DNA of 64,000 nt from Frankia alni ACN14a. GTDB taxonomy: Bacteria; Actinomycetota; Actinomycetes; Frankiales; Frankiaceae. Where the stretch lies: contig NC_008278.1 in NCBI RefSeq assembly GCF_000058485.1, positions 372,001 to 436,000 of the forward strand, read 5' to 3'. Numbering within the stretch: the first letter of the stretch is position 1; the number at the start of each line of letters is the position of its first letter. This document shows, in pieces, positions 1 to 29,702 of this stretch. A program made the position numbers and the translations under genes. Below the pieces are notes generated by a model, which saw only the letters and a list, made by a program, of their open reading frames with translations, ran no database searches and was not told where the DNA came from.

Positions 1-2
1 AC

Positions 3-68
3 CTGTGCGAGCTGCTCAACCTCACCCCGAACACCCCGAACACCCCGAGCGCCGCCCCGACGGCCTGA
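3..68 (+). CDS. C-terminal end of an upstream gene (partial)
   Basis: An open frame enters from the left edge and stops with TGA at 66-68. It reads as a short tail containing LCELLNL followed by three TPN/TPS repeats made from a 9-base unit. Nothing about function can be said from 21 residues. A strong hairpin starts 8 bases after the stop, which supports this being a real 3' end that converges on the minus-strand SnoaL gene. Confidence 0.4.
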   Translation: MCELLNLTPNTPNTPSAAPTA

Positions 69-76
69 GGGTCTGA

Positions 77-103
77 CGGCCCGGCCGGTGGCCGGCCGGG
101 CCG
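77..103. terminator. Bidirectional hairpin terminator
   Basis: A perfect 12-bp inverted repeat (CGGCCCGGCCGG / CCGGCCGGGCCG) surrounds a 3-base TGG loop. It lies between the stop of the plus-strand partial gene (68) and the stop of the minus-strand gene (111), so it can serve both. There is no T-tract, as is common in actinomycete terminators. Confidence 0.7.
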
Positions 104-110
104 GGCCGGG

Positions 111-599
111 TCACGGCGCGAGGTGCGGCAGCCGGTCGGCCGATGCCCGCCACGGTCCGGGCAGCGGCTGCTGGACGACCGCCCGCCCGGCGTCCGGCGC
201 GTCGGCGGCCAGGGGGTAGCGGGGCACGATCTGCCGGGCGGCGATCCGCCACCCGTCGCCGGTCCGGACCAGGACGTCCCGGTACTCGCCGTTGGTCACC
301 GAACCGTCGGCGAGCACGGCGAGGTAACGGCTCACCGCCCGCACCGTGCCGTCCGGGTCGGCCAGGACCACGGTGCTCACGGTCTGATGGTCGGCGGCGT
401 CGGGTGGCAGCCCGCGCTGGAACTGCGCCACCTCGGCGAGCCCGCGCAGGGACCTGCCGCTGCGTTGGAACTCGACCGCGACGTCCGCGGTGAACACCAG
501 CCCGAGGTCGTCGGCCTGCCGGTTGTCGAACACGTGCGAGAACAGGGCCAGGGTCTGTCCGATCTCGGCGAGATCGGCGGCCGACAGCTTCGCGCTCAT
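111..599 (-). CDS. SnoaL-like / NTF2-fold domain protein
   Basis: This is a 162-residue protein. It starts MSAKLSAADLAEIGQTLALF and has the cone-shaped NTF2/SnoaL-4 layout: an N-terminal helix, a segment with DADVAVEF-like character (FTADVAVEF near residues 36-44), a central ADPDGTVRAVSRY strand and a C-terminal GDGWRIAARQIVPR strand pair. The last motif (GDGWRIxxR) is typical of SnoaL-like proteins. Members of this fold act as small dehydratases, cyclases or isomerases, and the substrate cannot be read from sequence. It follows a second SnoaL-like gene with a 32-base gap, and both follow an SDR on the same strand. They may therefore act together on a ring or enone substrate. A link to the PKS product is possible but not shown. 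Confidence 0.8.
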   Translation of the reverse strand: MSAKLSAADLAEIGQTLALFSHVFDNRQADDLGLVFTADVAVEFQRSGRSLRGLAEVAQFQRGLPPDAADHQTVSTVVLADPDGTVRAVSRYLAVLADGSVTNGEYRDVLVRTGDGWRIAARQIVPRYPLAADAPDAGRAVVQQPLPGPWRASADRLPHLAP

Positions 600-631
600 C
601 GCGGTCGTCCCCTCCGTCGCGGCCGGCGTGC

Positions 632-1054
632 TCAGGCGGCGGCGACGGCGCCGACCTGACGCAGGATGGTGAGCCGGTCGGGCAGCACGGTGTAGTTGAC
701 GATCTGGCCGTCCCGGAAGGTGATGAGGCTGATGCTGGTCGCGTCGATGGGCTTGCCGGTCGCGGCCGCACCGAACAGCTCACCCTGATGGGTGCCCTCG
801 ATCCGCCAGTACACGACCACCCGGTCGTCCTCCGCGACGAGATCGGTCACCGTGGTGTGCACGTCCGGGACCGCCGAGCGCAGCCACTCGAGGTGCTCCC
901 GGAATCCCGCGCGGCCGATGGACCAGCCGGCGTGCTGGCGGGTGGTGTCGTCGGAGTCGTCGGCGACGAACGTCTCCAGCAGCTCCGCCTTCCCGTAGTT
1001 CACCACCTCCTCGTAAAGCCGCCGCGCGATCTCCTTGTTGCCCTCGATGCTCAT
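632..1054 (-). CDS. SnoaL-like polyketide cyclase / ester cyclase family protein
   Basis: This is a 140-residue protein of the SnoaL-like (ester cyclase) family: MSIEGNKEIARRLYEEVVN, then GRAGFREHLEWLRSAVPDVHTTVTDLVAEDDRVVVYW, GTHQGELFGAAATGKPI and a DGQIV strand. These are family landmarks, including the PD(V/L)H and GT-H-GE motifs. The ATG at 1054 is chosen because GAAAGGGG lies a few bases upstream; a longer 155-residue frame has no comparable ribosome site. Family members catalyse aldol ring closure in aromatic polyketide pathways or act as hydratases, but many are uncharacterised. It sits between an SDR (61-base gap) and another SnoaL-like gene. A type I PKS does not need such a cyclase, so the role here is open. 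Confidence 0.82.
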   Translation of the reverse strand: MSIEGNKEIARRLYEEVVNYGKAELLETFVADDSDDTTRQHAGWSIGRAGFREHLEWLRSAVPDVHTTVTDLVAEDDRVVVYWRIEGTHQGELFGAAATGKPIDATSISLITFRDGQIVNYTVLPDRLTILRQVGAVAAA

Positions 1055-1103
1055 GCCGGCCCCTTTCCGTGGTTGACTTTGAAGATGATCTGAAATCAAA
1101 TCG

Positions 1104-1115
1104 TCCGTAGACGGA
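1104..1115. promoter_or_regulatory. Short palindrome upstream of SnoaL gene
   Basis: TCCGTAGACGGA has 5-base arms and lies about 50 bases upstream of the 632-1054 gene, next to the SDR stop codon. The flanking sequence is unusually AT-rich for this genome (1076-1103). It could be an operator or part of a promoter, but the arms are short and chance is not excluded. Confidence 0.25.
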
Positions 1116-1892
1116 TTACTGCGGCGGTTCGCCCGGGTAGGTGGGCGGCAGCAGAATCCCGTTCGAGGCGGACAGGCCGCCGTCGACCGGTATGACGGCG
1201 CCGGTGATGTACGACGCCGCCGGGGACGCGAGGAAGTAGATGACCTCGGCCTGCTCCGCCGGCTGCGCCCAGCGCCCCAGCGGGACCCGCCGGGTCACCG
1301 CCGCGGCGAAGGCCGGGTCGGCGCGCTGGCCGGCGGTGCGGGGGGTCTCGGTGAGGCCGGGGGCGACGGCGTTGATCCGGATGCCCTCGAAGGCGTAGTC
1401 CAGCGCGGCGGAGCGCACCAGGTTGTTCGCCGCGGCCTTCGTCGTGTTGTAGGCCCAGGTGTAGGGGTCGCCCCGCAGCCCGGCGCCGGACGACGTCACG
1501 ACGATCGACCCGCCGCCGGCGGCCCGTAGCGCCGGCGCGGCCGCGCGGATCCCCAGCACCAGCCCGCGGACGTTCACGGCGTAGATCGTGTCGAGGCTCT
1601 CGGTCGCGCCGGCCGCCTCGATCGGCGGCGCGCCCCCGAGACCGGCGTTGAGCACCGCCGCGTCGAGCCGGCCGAAGCGCTCGACCGCCAGGGCGACCAT
1701 GGCGTCGTTCGTCGCCGGGTCGGCCACGTCACCGACGAGGGTCACCACGTCCGCGCGGGTGCCGAGCTTGGCCAGGCCCTCCTCGGACACGTCGACGGCG
1801 ACGACACCGAACCCGCGTTCGGCGAACAGTTCGACGGTTGCCTCGCCGATCCCGGCCGCGGCGCCGGTGACGACGACTGCTCCCCTGGCCAT
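1116..1892 (-). CDS. Short-chain dehydrogenase/reductase (classical SDR)
   Basis: This is a 258-residue Rossmann-fold oxidoreductase using NAD(P)(H). It shows TGAAAGIG at residues 9-16 (cofactor loop), N82 in LNAG, a Ser pair at 134-135 and the catalytic YxxxK at Tyr148/Lys152. An Asp after the second strand (VAVDVS) favours NAD(H). The C-terminal YITGAVIPVDGG is the usual SDR end. The ATG at 1892 follows GGGAGAGAAG and replaces a longer 327-residue reading whose first 69 residues look non-coding. It is the first gene of a three-gene minus-strand set with two SnoaL-like proteins. The set is separated from the PKS operon by hairpins at 2124-2199. It could tailor the polyketide or belong to an unrelated catabolic step. 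Confidence 0.85.
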   Translation of the reverse strand: MARGAVVVTGAAAGIGEATVELFAERGFGVVAVDVSEEGLAKLGTRADVVTLVGDVADPATNDAMVALAVERFGRLDAAVLNAGLGGAPPIEAAGATESLDTIYAVNVRGLVLGIRAAAPALRAAGGGSIVVTSSGAGLRGDPYTWAYNTTKAAANNLVRSAALDYAFEGIRINAVAPGLTETPRTAGQRADPAFAAAVTRRVPLGRWAQPAEQAEVIYFLASPAASYITGAVIPVDGGLSASNGILLPPTYPGEPPQ

Positions 1893-2290
1893 GTCGACTC
1901 TTCTCTCCCGCACCGCGGTCGTTCGTCGAACGGCACCGCAACATGCGTGTAGTAATCGGGCAGCATCCGGCCCGGATTGATCGGCTGTGTTATTCCGGTG
2001 GCACTCGCGCCGGCCGGTGTGCCGCTGATGTTTCCCAACCTTACCGGGCTCGGAAACGTGGTGGGCTGCTTTCTGGTTGCTTGTTCTCCGAAGCTGCACA
2101 ACAAAGAACTGCGTGGTCCGGACGGTTGGCCCGGACGGCGACGGACGGCCAACCAGGAATGGTCCGGCACGGCTAGGTAGAAGTACGTAGCCGTGCCGGC
2201 CGTCCGCCGTCCGCCGTCCGCCGTCCGCCGTCCGTCGTCCTCCGCCGCCGTCGTCGTCGTCCTCCGCCGTCCGACCTCAGACGTCAGACG
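1893..2290. other. Intergenic region between the SDR and the PKS operon
   Basis: No gene is supported in this 398-base stretch. Its right part holds two hairpins (2124-2154 with 8-base arms GGTTGGCC/GGCCAACC, and the stronger one at 2164-2199). It also holds a microsatellite-like run of CCGTCCG units (about 2196-2275) and a small CAGACGT repeat just before the PKS-D stop. Its left part, with local AT-rich patches near 1940-2110, is the likely promoter region of the SDR gene, although no clear -10/-35 pair could be assigned. Confidence 0.5.
2164..2199 (-). terminator. Terminator hairpin of the PKS operon
   Basis: The arms CCGGCACGGCTA and TAGCCGTGCCGG pair perfectly over 12 bp. Inside them GTA/TAC pair again around a GAAG loop after one G/G mismatch. 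The element lies 92 bases downstream of the PKS-D stop codon in the direction of transcription. It probably separates the PKS transcript from the SDR-SnoaL set. Confidence 0.65.
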
Positions 2291-5200
2291 TCAGACGAGG
2301 GAGTCGATGAACTGGCGGATCGCCGCCACCGTCGTCGGCGAGTGCTCCTCGAGGATCGAGAAGTGCTCGCCGGGCACGTCCACCGTCGTGTGCGGGGTGG
2401 TCCAGTACGCCTGCCAGCCGTCCGGGTCCGCCGGATCGATGATCGTCCGCCGCAGCGGGTCCGCCGCCCGGATGAGCAGCGTCGGGGCGGCGACCGGCTT
2501 CGCCTGCCACCCGTTGAAGACCCGCACGTAGGCGCCCATCGTGGTCAGGCTCGCGTCGCTCCAGACCATCTGGTAACGGTCGACCCGGTCGAGCATTCCG
2601 GTGATCATCGCGGTCAGCCACCAGTCCGCCATGCCCTCGCGGACGGCGCTCTCGGGCGGGTAGCTGTCGACGAGCACCAGCCCGGACGGGGCGATCCCGG
2701 CGTTCTCCAGCTCCGCCGCCACCGCGTGTGCGACGACCCCGCCCATCGAGCGGCCGACGAGCACGAACGGCTCGTCGCCGACCAGCCTGGTCACCTCCCG
2801 CACGTGCATCTCGATGTAGGTGGGCTCGTCGATCGGGACGTGGTCGTTCTCGTCGTAGCCCGGCGAGGGCAGCACGAACACGTCCCGTTCGCCGCGCAGC
2901 AGCGTGCCGAGCCGCGCGTACTCGTGCGGCCCGGAGATCGCGCTCATCGCCGGGAAGCAGATCAGCCGATGACGCGCCGGCCCTTCGGCGTGCTCCGGCC
3001 CTTCGGTGTGCTCCGGCCCTTCGGCGAGCTGGAGCGTCGGTACGGCGTGCCGCGCGCTGTCGGCGGCGCCGAAGACGGGTCGCAGGGCCGAGGCGACGAC
3101 CAGGAGCTGGGCCGCGGCGGCGAAGTTGTCCCGGGCGCACAGCGCCTGGTACAGCTCGGACAGCGGCCCCTCCTGCGGGCCGATGGCGGTCGGCCGGGCC
3201 GCCGCCGGCCCGCTGGCCGCCGCGTTCGCGCCACCCCCGGTGGGCGTGGCGGCCAGGATCTTCGCGAGCTGCTCGGCGAGGTACGCGGCGAGCGCGGTCG
3301 CGCTCGGGTGGTCGAAGGTGAGGGTGGCGGGCAGCCGCAGGCCGGTGGCGGTGTTCAGCCGGTTGCGCAGTTCGACGGCGGTCAGCGAGTCCAGGCCCAG
3401 CTCGCCGAAGTCCCGCTCGGCCTCGACGGTGTCGACGTCGCGGTGGCCCAGCACCGCCGCGACCTCCTGGCGGACGTGCTCGAGCAGGATCGACTCCCGC
3501 TGCTCGTCGGCGGCCGCCGCCAGCCTGCCGCGCAGCGCCGCGGCGTCCGCCCTCGACGCCGTGCCTGCCTGCGCGGCACCCCGGCGACCCGGGCGGACGA
3601 GGCCGCGCAGCAACGGGGGCACCCCGTCGGCGGCCGCCCGCCGGCTGATCGTGGCGACGTCGAGGGCGGCGGGGACGAGCAGCGGTTGGCGCAGCGTGCC
3701 GGCGGCGTCGAACAGGGCGAGGCCGTCGGCGGGCGCCAACGACCGCAGGCCGCTCTGCGCGATGCGGGCCCGGTCGGCTGCGGTGAGGTTCTCGGTGAAC
3801 GTGCTGGTGTCGTCCCAGAGTCCCCAGGCGAGGCTGGTGGCGGGGAGTCCCTGGGCTCGGCGGTGGTGGGCGAGGGCGTCGAGGAAGGTGTTCGCCGCGG
3901 TGTAGCTGCCCTGCCCGGCTCCGCCGACGAGCCCCGCAAGCGAGGAGTAGAGGACGAAGGCTTTGAGGGGGTGGTGGCGGGTGAGGTGGTGGAGGTGCCA
4001 GGCGCCGTCGATTTTGGGGGCGAGGACGGTGTGGAGGCGTTCGGGGGTGAGGTTGGTGAGGGTGGTGTCGTCGAGGGTGCCGGCGGTGTGGATGACGGCG
4101 GTGAGGGGGTGGGCTGGGGGGATGGTGTCGAGGAGGTGGTGGAGTTGGGTGGGGTTGGTGGTGTCGGTGGCGGTGATGGTGATGGTGGCGCCGAGGTTTT
4201 CGAGTTCGGTGCGTAGTGCGGTGGCGTGGGGGTGGTGGGGGCCGGTGCGGCTGGTGAGGTGGAGGTGGCGGGTGTGGTGGTGGGTGATGAGGTGGTGGGC
4301 GAGGTGGTGGGCGAGGGTGCCGAGGCCGCCGGTGATGAGGACGGTGCCGTCGGGGTCGAGGTTCCAGCCCGCCGGACCCGCCGGACCCGCCGGATCCGCC
4401 TGATCGGCCGGACCCGCCGGATTCGTCGCGTCGGCCGCGTCGGCCGCGTCGGGCGTGGTGGCTGGGACGAGGCGTGGGGTGTGGGCGGTGCCGCGGCGTA
4501 GGGCGAGCTGGTTGTCGCCGGTGGCCTGGGCGGTGGCGACGGCGGCGGGCAGGGCGGTGCGGCTGTCGGGGTCGGCGTCGAGGTCGATGAGCAGGATGCG
4601 GTCGGGGTGCTCGTTCTGGGCGGTGCGTACGAGCCCCCACAGCGGGGCGGTGGTGAGGTCGACGTCCTCGCCGGCGACGCTCACCGCGCCCGAGGTGAGG
4701 ACCACGAGCCGGGTCGCGTCCCACCGCTGCTCGGACAGGTAGGCCCGCAGCAGGTCCACCGCCCGCTCGGTGGCCGCCCGCGCCGCGGCGGGGACGTCCG
4801 GGAGATCGGGGGCGCCGGTGGGGCCCGCGAGGTCCCCGGCGTCGGTGCGAAGACCGTCGTGGGCAGGGGGGCCGAGAGGAAGGGCGCCGAGGGACAGGAC
4901 GACGAGGTCGGGAACGGCCGCGCCGGCCTCGACCGCGACACCGAGGGACGCGAGGTCGGGATGATCCGTCCTGGTGACGCTCGCCCCGAGCTCGGCCGGC
5001 ACGGCATCGCCGGAGCCGATGACGGCCCAGTTGGTGGCCCCTGGTCCCGCCGCGGACAGCCGCAGAGGTGGCCAGGTCACCTCGTAGAGCGAGTCCGAAC
5101 GGCGGCGCCGGGCCGCGGCGAGCTGCTCGGCGGAGACGACCCGGGCCAGCAGCGAGTCGACGGTGATGACGGGGGCGCCGGCGGGGTCGGTGGCGTGCAG

Positions 5201-8200
5201 GGAGATCTCGTCGGTGCCGTGGACGTCGACGTGGACGCGCAGGCTGGTGGCGCCGGTGGCGTGCAGGCGCACACCGTTCCACGCGAACGGCAGCCGGCTG
5301 TGGCCAGCGGGCACGTCCGCGAGCCCGTGAAAGACCGACAGGTGGACGGCCGCGTCGAGCAGCGCGGGGTGCACGCCGAAGGCGGCGGCCTGGTGCTGGT
5401 CGGTCCCGGCGTCGGGGAGGGTGACCTCGGCGTACAGGTCGTCGCCGGCGCGCCAGGCGGCGTGCAGTCCCTGAAAGGCCGGCCCGTAGGCGAGCCCCGA
5501 GGCGGCCAGTGCCGGATAGACGTCCCCGACGGGCACCTCCAGCGCGCCCGGCGGCGGCCAGGCGGTCAGCGCTTCGGGCGCGTCGCCGGCGCCTGCTCCC
5601 TCGTCGCCGTCGGCGGCGGCGAAGACCCCGCTGGCGTGCCGTGTCCACGCGGCGTCGGGCGAGTCCTGCGGCCGGGAGTGGACGGCGACGGGGCGACGGC
5701 CGGTGTCGTCGGCGGCGGTCACGGTGACCTGGATGGCGACGGCGGCGCGCTCGGGCAGGATGAGCGGCGCCTCGAAGACCAGCTCGTCCAGCGCCCCCAC
5801 CCCGAGGTCGTCGCCGGCCCGCAGCGCCAGCTCGACGAAGGCGGTGCCGGGCACGAGTACGTTGCCCTGCACCGCGTGGTCGGCCAGCCAGGGATGCGTC
5901 GCCAGCGAGAGCCGGCCGGAGAACAGCACCCCGTCCTGGTCGGCCAGTCCGATGGCCGCGCCGAGCAGCGGATGGTCCGCGCTGGCGAGGCCCAGCCCGG
6001 CGACGCTGTGCCCACCGGTCGACGCCTCCCGCAGCCAGTACCGCTGGCGCTGGAAGGGGTAGGTGGGCAGGGCGGCCGCGAGACGGGCCGGGTCGCCGGC
6101 GTCGGCTGCAGAGCTGGCGGGGCTGGTGGAGCTGTGAGGGCTGGTGGAGCTGTCGGGGCTGGTGTCGTCGCCGGTAGCACCCTGCGCGCTGGGGACGGCG
6201 CTGCTGATGCTGGGAGGCGTGGGGGTGTGGCCTGCCGCCTGGAGGGTGGCCAGTGCGGTGGCGAGGGTGGTGGTGGGGGGCTTTGTGCGGTGGAGGGTGG
6301 GGGTGGCGGTGAAGCGTGGCCGATGACCGCTGCGGTCGAGGGTGGTGAGGGTTTGGGTGGTGAGGGTGGTGAGGGTGGTGTCGGGTCCGAGTTCGAGGTA
6401 GGTGGTGACGCCCTGTTCGGACAGGGTGGTGGTGCCGTGGGTGTAGCGGACGGTGTGGCGGATGTGGCGGGTCCAGTAGTCGGCGGTGGTGTGGTCGCTG
6501 TCGGTGGGGAGGGTGCCGGTGAGGCCGGCGATGATCGGGATGGTGGGTTGGTGGTAGGTGAGGGTGGCGGCGGTGGTGTGGAAGGGGGTGAGGATGGGGT
6601 TGGTGAGGGGGCTGTGGAAGGCGTGGCTGACGGTGAGGGTGCGGCTGCGGATGCCCTGCAGGGCGGCTTGTTCGGCGATGTGGGTGAGGGTGGGGGTGTC
6701 GCCGGCGATGACGGTGTTGGTGGGGCTGTTGAGGGCGGCGATGTCGATGCTGGGGTGGTGGGTGATGAGGGTGCGGGTGGTGGGTTCGTCGGTGTGGAGG
6801 GTGAGCATGCCGCCGCCGGGGGGGAGGCTGGCGAGGAGGTGGGCGCGGGTGGTGACGAGTCGGGCGGCGTCGTCGAGGGTGAGGATGCCGGCGAGGTGGG
6901 CGGCGGTGATTTCGCCGAGGCTGTGGCCGATGAGGTAGTCGGGGGTGATGCCGTGGCTGGTGATGAGGTGGTAGAGGGCGGTTTGGAGGGCGAAGAGGGT
7001 GGGTTGGGTCCAGGCGGTGTGGTGGATGGTCGTGGCTTCTGGGCTGTCGGGGTCGGCGTGGAGGATGTCGAGTAGGGGCTGGTCGAGGTGGGGGTTGAGG
7101 GCGTCGGCGGTGTCGTGGAGGGCTTGGCGGTAGATGGGGTGGGTGGCGTAGAGGGTGTGGCCCATGCGGGGGTACTGGCTGCCCTGGCCGCTGAATGTGA
7201 AGGCGAGCTTGCCCAGGCCGGCTTGGCCGGTGATGACGCGGGAGTCCGGGTGGCCGTCGGCGAGCTGGTTCAGGCCGGTGAGCAGTTCGGGGGTGCTGGT
7301 GGCGAGGGTGACGGCGCGGTGCGGGAACGCGGTGCGCGTCGCCAGCGCCCGGGCCAGCGCCGGCAGCGGCACACGGGCGGCTCCACCGGCGTCGTTAGCG
7401 TCAACGGCGCGATCGGCTCCACCGGCGCCGTTGGCGTGATCGGGGTCGCCGGCACGATCGGGGTCGCCGGCGTTGTGGGTGCGCAGGTGGACGGCCAGGC
7501 GGCGGGCCTGGTCGCGTAGCGCCTCCGGGCTGCGCGCGGACAACGGCACCAGCACCGGCAGGGCGGCCCGTTCCGGCTCCGCGTCCGGCCGTCGTTCGGC
7601 GCCGTCCGGTCGGTCGGCGCCCTGGCGGTCCACGTCCTGTGGTTGGGCGGCGTGGCTAGGCCGGGCGGGGGCGTTCGAGGCCGGGGTGGCGTCCTGGCCG
7701 TCGACGTTCCCCTCGGGCGCGCCGTCGTCCGCCGGGGCCTGCTTGACGGGGGCCTGCTCGATGATGACGTGGGCGTTGGTGCCGCTGACGCCGAACGCCG
7801 AGACGCCGGCCCGGCGGGGGGCGCCGGTCTCGGGCCAGGCGCGGGCCTCGGTGAGCAGCTCGACCGCTCCCGTCGACCAGTTCACCTGCGTGGACGGCTC
7901 GTCGACGTGCAGGGTGCGGGGCAGCAGGCCGTGCTGGAGGGCCAGGACGGTCTTGATGACACCGGCGGCGCCGGCGGCGGCCTGGGTGTGGCCGATGTTG
8001 GACTTGAGACTGCCGAGCCACAGCGGCCGGTCGGTGGGGCGGTTCTGGCCGTAGGTGGCGAGGATGGCCTGGGCCTCGATGGGGTCGCCGAGCGGGGTGC
8101 CGGTCCCGTGGGCCTCGACGGCGTCGACGTCGGCGGCGGAGAGGCGGGCGCTGGCCAGCGCGGCGCGGATGACCCGCTGCTGCGACGGGCCGTTCGGCGC

Positions 8201-9133
8201 GGTCAGGCCGTTGGAGGCGCCGTCGGAGTTCACCGCGCTGCCCCGCACCACGGCCAGGACGGGATGGTTGTTGCGGCGGGCGTCGGAGAGTCGCTCCAGG
8301 AGCAGGATGCCGACGCCCTCGGCCCAGCCGGTGCCGTCGGCGGCATCGGCGAAGGCCTTGCAGCGGCCGTCGGGGGACAGCCCGCGCTGGCGGGAGAACT
8401 CGATGAACGCCGCCGGCGACGACATCACCGCGACCCCGCCGGCCAGCGCCAGGTCGGCCTCGCCACCCCGCAGCGCCTGACTGGCCAGGTGCAGGGCGAC
8501 CAGGGACGACGAGCAGGCCGTGTCGACGGTGACCGACGGCCCCTCGAAGCCGAACGTGTAGGAGATCCGCCCGGACAGCACGCTGCCGAGCGTCCCCAGG
8601 CCGATGTACGCCTCCAGTTCGTCGGGTATCTCGTGCAGGCGGGCCGCGTAGTCCTGCCCGGCGATCCCGGCGAACACCGCGGTCCGGCTGCCCCGCAGCG
8701 TCGTCGGGTCGATGCCCGCCCGCTCGAACGCCTCCCAGGCCGTCTCCAGCAGCAGCCGCTGCTGCGGGTCGGTGGCGAGGGCCTCGCGGGGGGAGATGCC
8801 GAAGAACTCGGCGTCGAAGTCGGCGGCGTCGTGCAGGAAGCCGCCGTGGCGGGTGTAGGACTTTCCCGCCGCGTCCGGGTCGGGGTCGAACAGCTCCTCG
8901 ACGTTCCAGTCCCGGTCCGTCGGGAACTCGCTGATCGCGTCCCGGCCGTCGGCGACCAGCTCCCACAGTTCCTCCGGGGTGGTGACCCCGCCCGGCAGCC
9001 GGCAGGCCATGCCCACGATCGCGATCGGTTCCCGGCGGCTCGACTCGACCTCCCGCAGGCGCTTCTGCGCCGTCCGGGCATCGCTGACCGCGCGCTTGAG
9101 ATACTCGCGGAGCTTGGCGTCGTTGGATGACAT
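2291..9133 (-). CDS. Type I modular PKS-D: KS-AT-DH-KR-ACP-TE (last extension module and release)
   Basis: This 2280-residue protein holds the sixth extension module and chain release. Domains in order: N-terminal coiled-coil docking helix (1-33); KS (about 34-460) with active Cys207 in DTACSSS; AT (about 640-940) with Ser738 in GHSLGE and HAFH at 837-840, the malonyl-CoA signature; DH with His1086 in [11 protein letters not shown] and an Asp in [12 protein letters not shown] with the HTAGTLDD B-type motif and Tyr1744; ACP with Ser1916 in GLDSL; TE (about 2050-2280) with Ser2129 in [14 protein letters not shown] and GEHF. The expected step is malonyl extension, beta-ketone reduction and dehydration to an alpha,beta-alkene, then hydrolysis or macrolactonisation. 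ATG 9133 follows GAGGAG. It starts 34 bases after PKS-C. The AT is a near copy of the second AT of PKS-B. Confidence 0.95.
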   Translation of the reverse strand: MSSNDAKLREYLKRAVSDARTAQKRLREVESSRREPIAIVGMACRLPGGVTTPEELWELVADGRDAISEFPTDRDWNVEELFDPDPDAAGKSYTRHGGFLHDAADFDAEFFGISPREALATDPQQRLLLETAWEAFERAGIDPTTLRGSRTAVFAGIAGQDYAARLHEIPDELEAYIGLGTLGSVLSGRISYTFGFEGPSVTVDTACSSSLVALHLASQALRGGEADLALAGGVAVMSSPAAFIEFSRQRGLSPDGRCKAFADAADGTGWAEGVGILLLERLSDARRNNHPVLAVVRGSAVNSDGASNGLTAPNGPSQQRVIRAALASARLSAADVDAVEAHGTGTPLGDPIEAQAILATYGQNRPTDRPLWLGSLKSNIGHTQAAAGAAGVIKTVLALQHGLLPRTLHVDEPSTQVNWSTGAVELLTEARAWPETGAPRRAGVSAFGVSGTNAHVIIEQAPVKQAPADDGAPEGNVDGQDATPASNAPARPSHAAQPQDVDRQGADRPDGAERRPDAEPERAALPVLVPLSARSPEALRDQARRLAVHLRTHNAGDPDRAGDPDHANGAGGADRAVDANDAGGAARVPLPALARALATRTAFPHRAVTLATSTPELLTGLNQLADGHPDSRVITGQAGLGKLAFTFSGQGSQYPRMGHTLYATHPIYRQALHDTADALNPHLDQPLLDILHADPDSPEATTIHHTAWTQPTLFALQTALYHLITSHGITPDYLIGHSLGEITAAHLAGILTLDDAARLVTTRAHLLASLPPGGGMLTLHTDEPTTRTLITHHPSIDIAALNSPTNTVIAGDTPTLTHIAEQAALQGIRSRTLTVSHAFHSPLTNPILTPFHTTAATLTYHQPTIPIIAGLTGTLPTDSDHTTADYWTRHIRHTVRYTHGTTTLSEQGVTTYLELGPDTTLTTLTTQTLTTLDRSGHRPRFTATPTLHRTKPPTTTLATALATLQAAGHTPTPPSISSAVPSAQGATGDDTSPDSSTSPHSSTSPASSAADAGDPARLAAALPTYPFQRQRYWLREASTGGHSVAGLGLASADHPLLGAAIGLADQDGVLFSGRLSLATHPWLADHAVQGNVLVPGTAFVELALRAGDDLGVGALDELVFEAPLILPERAAVAIQVTVTAADDTGRRPVAVHSRPQDSPDAAWTRHASGVFAAADGDEGAGAGDAPEALTAWPPPGALEVPVGDVYPALAASGLAYGPAFQGLHAAWRAGDDLYAEVTLPDAGTDQHQAAAFGVHPALLDAAVHLSVFHGLADVPAGHSRLPFAWNGVRLHATGATSLRVHVDVHGTDEISLHATDPAGAPVITVDSLLARVVSAEQLAAARRRRSDSLYEVTWPPLRLSAAGPGATNWAVIGSGDAVPAELGASVTRTDHPDLASLGVAVEAGAAVPDLVVLSLGALPLGPPAHDGLRTDAGDLAGPTGAPDLPDVPAAARAATERAVDLLRAYLSEQRWDATRLVVLTSGAVSVAGEDVDLTTAPLWGLVRTAQNEHPDRILLIDLDADPDSRTALPAAVATAQATGDNQLALRRGTAHTPRLVPATTPDAADAADATNPAGPADQADPAGPAGPAGWNLDPDGTVLITGGLGTLAHHLAHHLITHHHTRHLHLTSRTGPHHPHATALRTELENLGATITITATDTTNPTQLHHLLDTIPPAHPLTAVIHTAGTLDDTTLTNLTPERLHTVLAPKIDGAWHLHHLTRHHPLKAFVLYSSLAGLVGGAGQGSYTAANTFLDALAHHRRAQGLPATSLAWGLWDDTSTFTENLTAADRARIAQSGLRSLAPADGLALFDAAGTLRQPLLVPAALDVATISRRAAADGVPPLLRGLVRPGRRGAAQAGTASRADAAALRGRLAAAADEQRESILLEHVRQEVAAVLGHRDVDTVEAERDFGELGLDSLTAVELRNRLNTATGLRLPATLTFDHPSATALAAYLAEQLAKILAATPTGGGANAAASGPAAARPTAIGPQEGPLSELYQALCARDNFAAAAQLLVVASALRPVFGAADSARHAVPTLQLAEGPEHTEGPEHAEGPARHRLICFPAMSAISGPHEYARLGTLLRGERDVFVLPSPGYDENDHVPIDEPTYIEMHVREVTRLVGDEPFVLVGRSMGGVVAHAVAAELENAGIAPSGLVLVDSYPPESAVREGMADWWLTAMITGMLDRVDRYQMVWSDASLTTMGAYVRVFNGWQAKPVAAPTLLIRAADPLRRTIIDPADPDGWQAYWTTPHTTVDVPGEHFSILEEHSPTTVAAIRQFIDSLV
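2979..3032. repeat. 18-bp tandem repeat, 3 copies, in the ACP-TE linker of PKS-D
   Basis: Three near-identical 18-base units (GGCCCTTCGGCGTGCTCC type) encode [18 protein letters not shown] between ACP and TE. The unit length keeps the frame. Confidence 0.8.
3946..4376. repeat. KR core block, copy 1 of 3
   Basis: This part of the KR of PKS-D is nearly the same as 13330-13764 (PKS-C) and 24556-25000 (PKS-B). It encodes a His/Thr-rich stretch ([18 protein letters not shown]). The coding strand is almost free of G while the plus strand is G/T-rich. Small differences remain, for example PPAH, AAH and PHH variants near the end of the block. Confidence 0.8.
6237..7195. repeat. Direct copy of the 21084-22042 AT segment
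   Basis: Reading the two segments side by side, I find the same bases over about 959 positions at a constant offset of 14,847. The first differences are at 6236 and 7196. The block covers most of the malonyl-specific AT and the post-AT linker of PKS-D and of PKS-B module 3. It suggests recent duplication or gene conversion. Confidence 0.85.
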
Positions 9134-9167
9134 GGTCGGTGGCTCCTCAGGATGAACTGCGACGGGG

Positions 9168-18587
<9,420 letters not shown>

Positions 18588-18613
18588 GTTCCACCTTCTT
18601 TCGCGATGCGGGG

Positions 18614-29590
<10,977 letters not shown>

Positions 29591-29702
29591 GTGCGGTATC
29601 AGCCTTCTCGATGCGCGGAGTCGGGGCGGACCGGAGAGCACGTGCTGCCGGGCGCGGTGCGGGGGGCGACGGCGGCGCGTGGCCGGCAGGAGGAGCAGCG
29701 GC

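Noticed and set aside
4607-7075. Very long plus-strand frames antisense to the PKS genes (Gly/Val/Trp-rich)
   Set aside because: They arise because the coding strand is nearly free of G in these blocks. The translations are low-complexity with no known domain and exact copies recur in each duplicated module.
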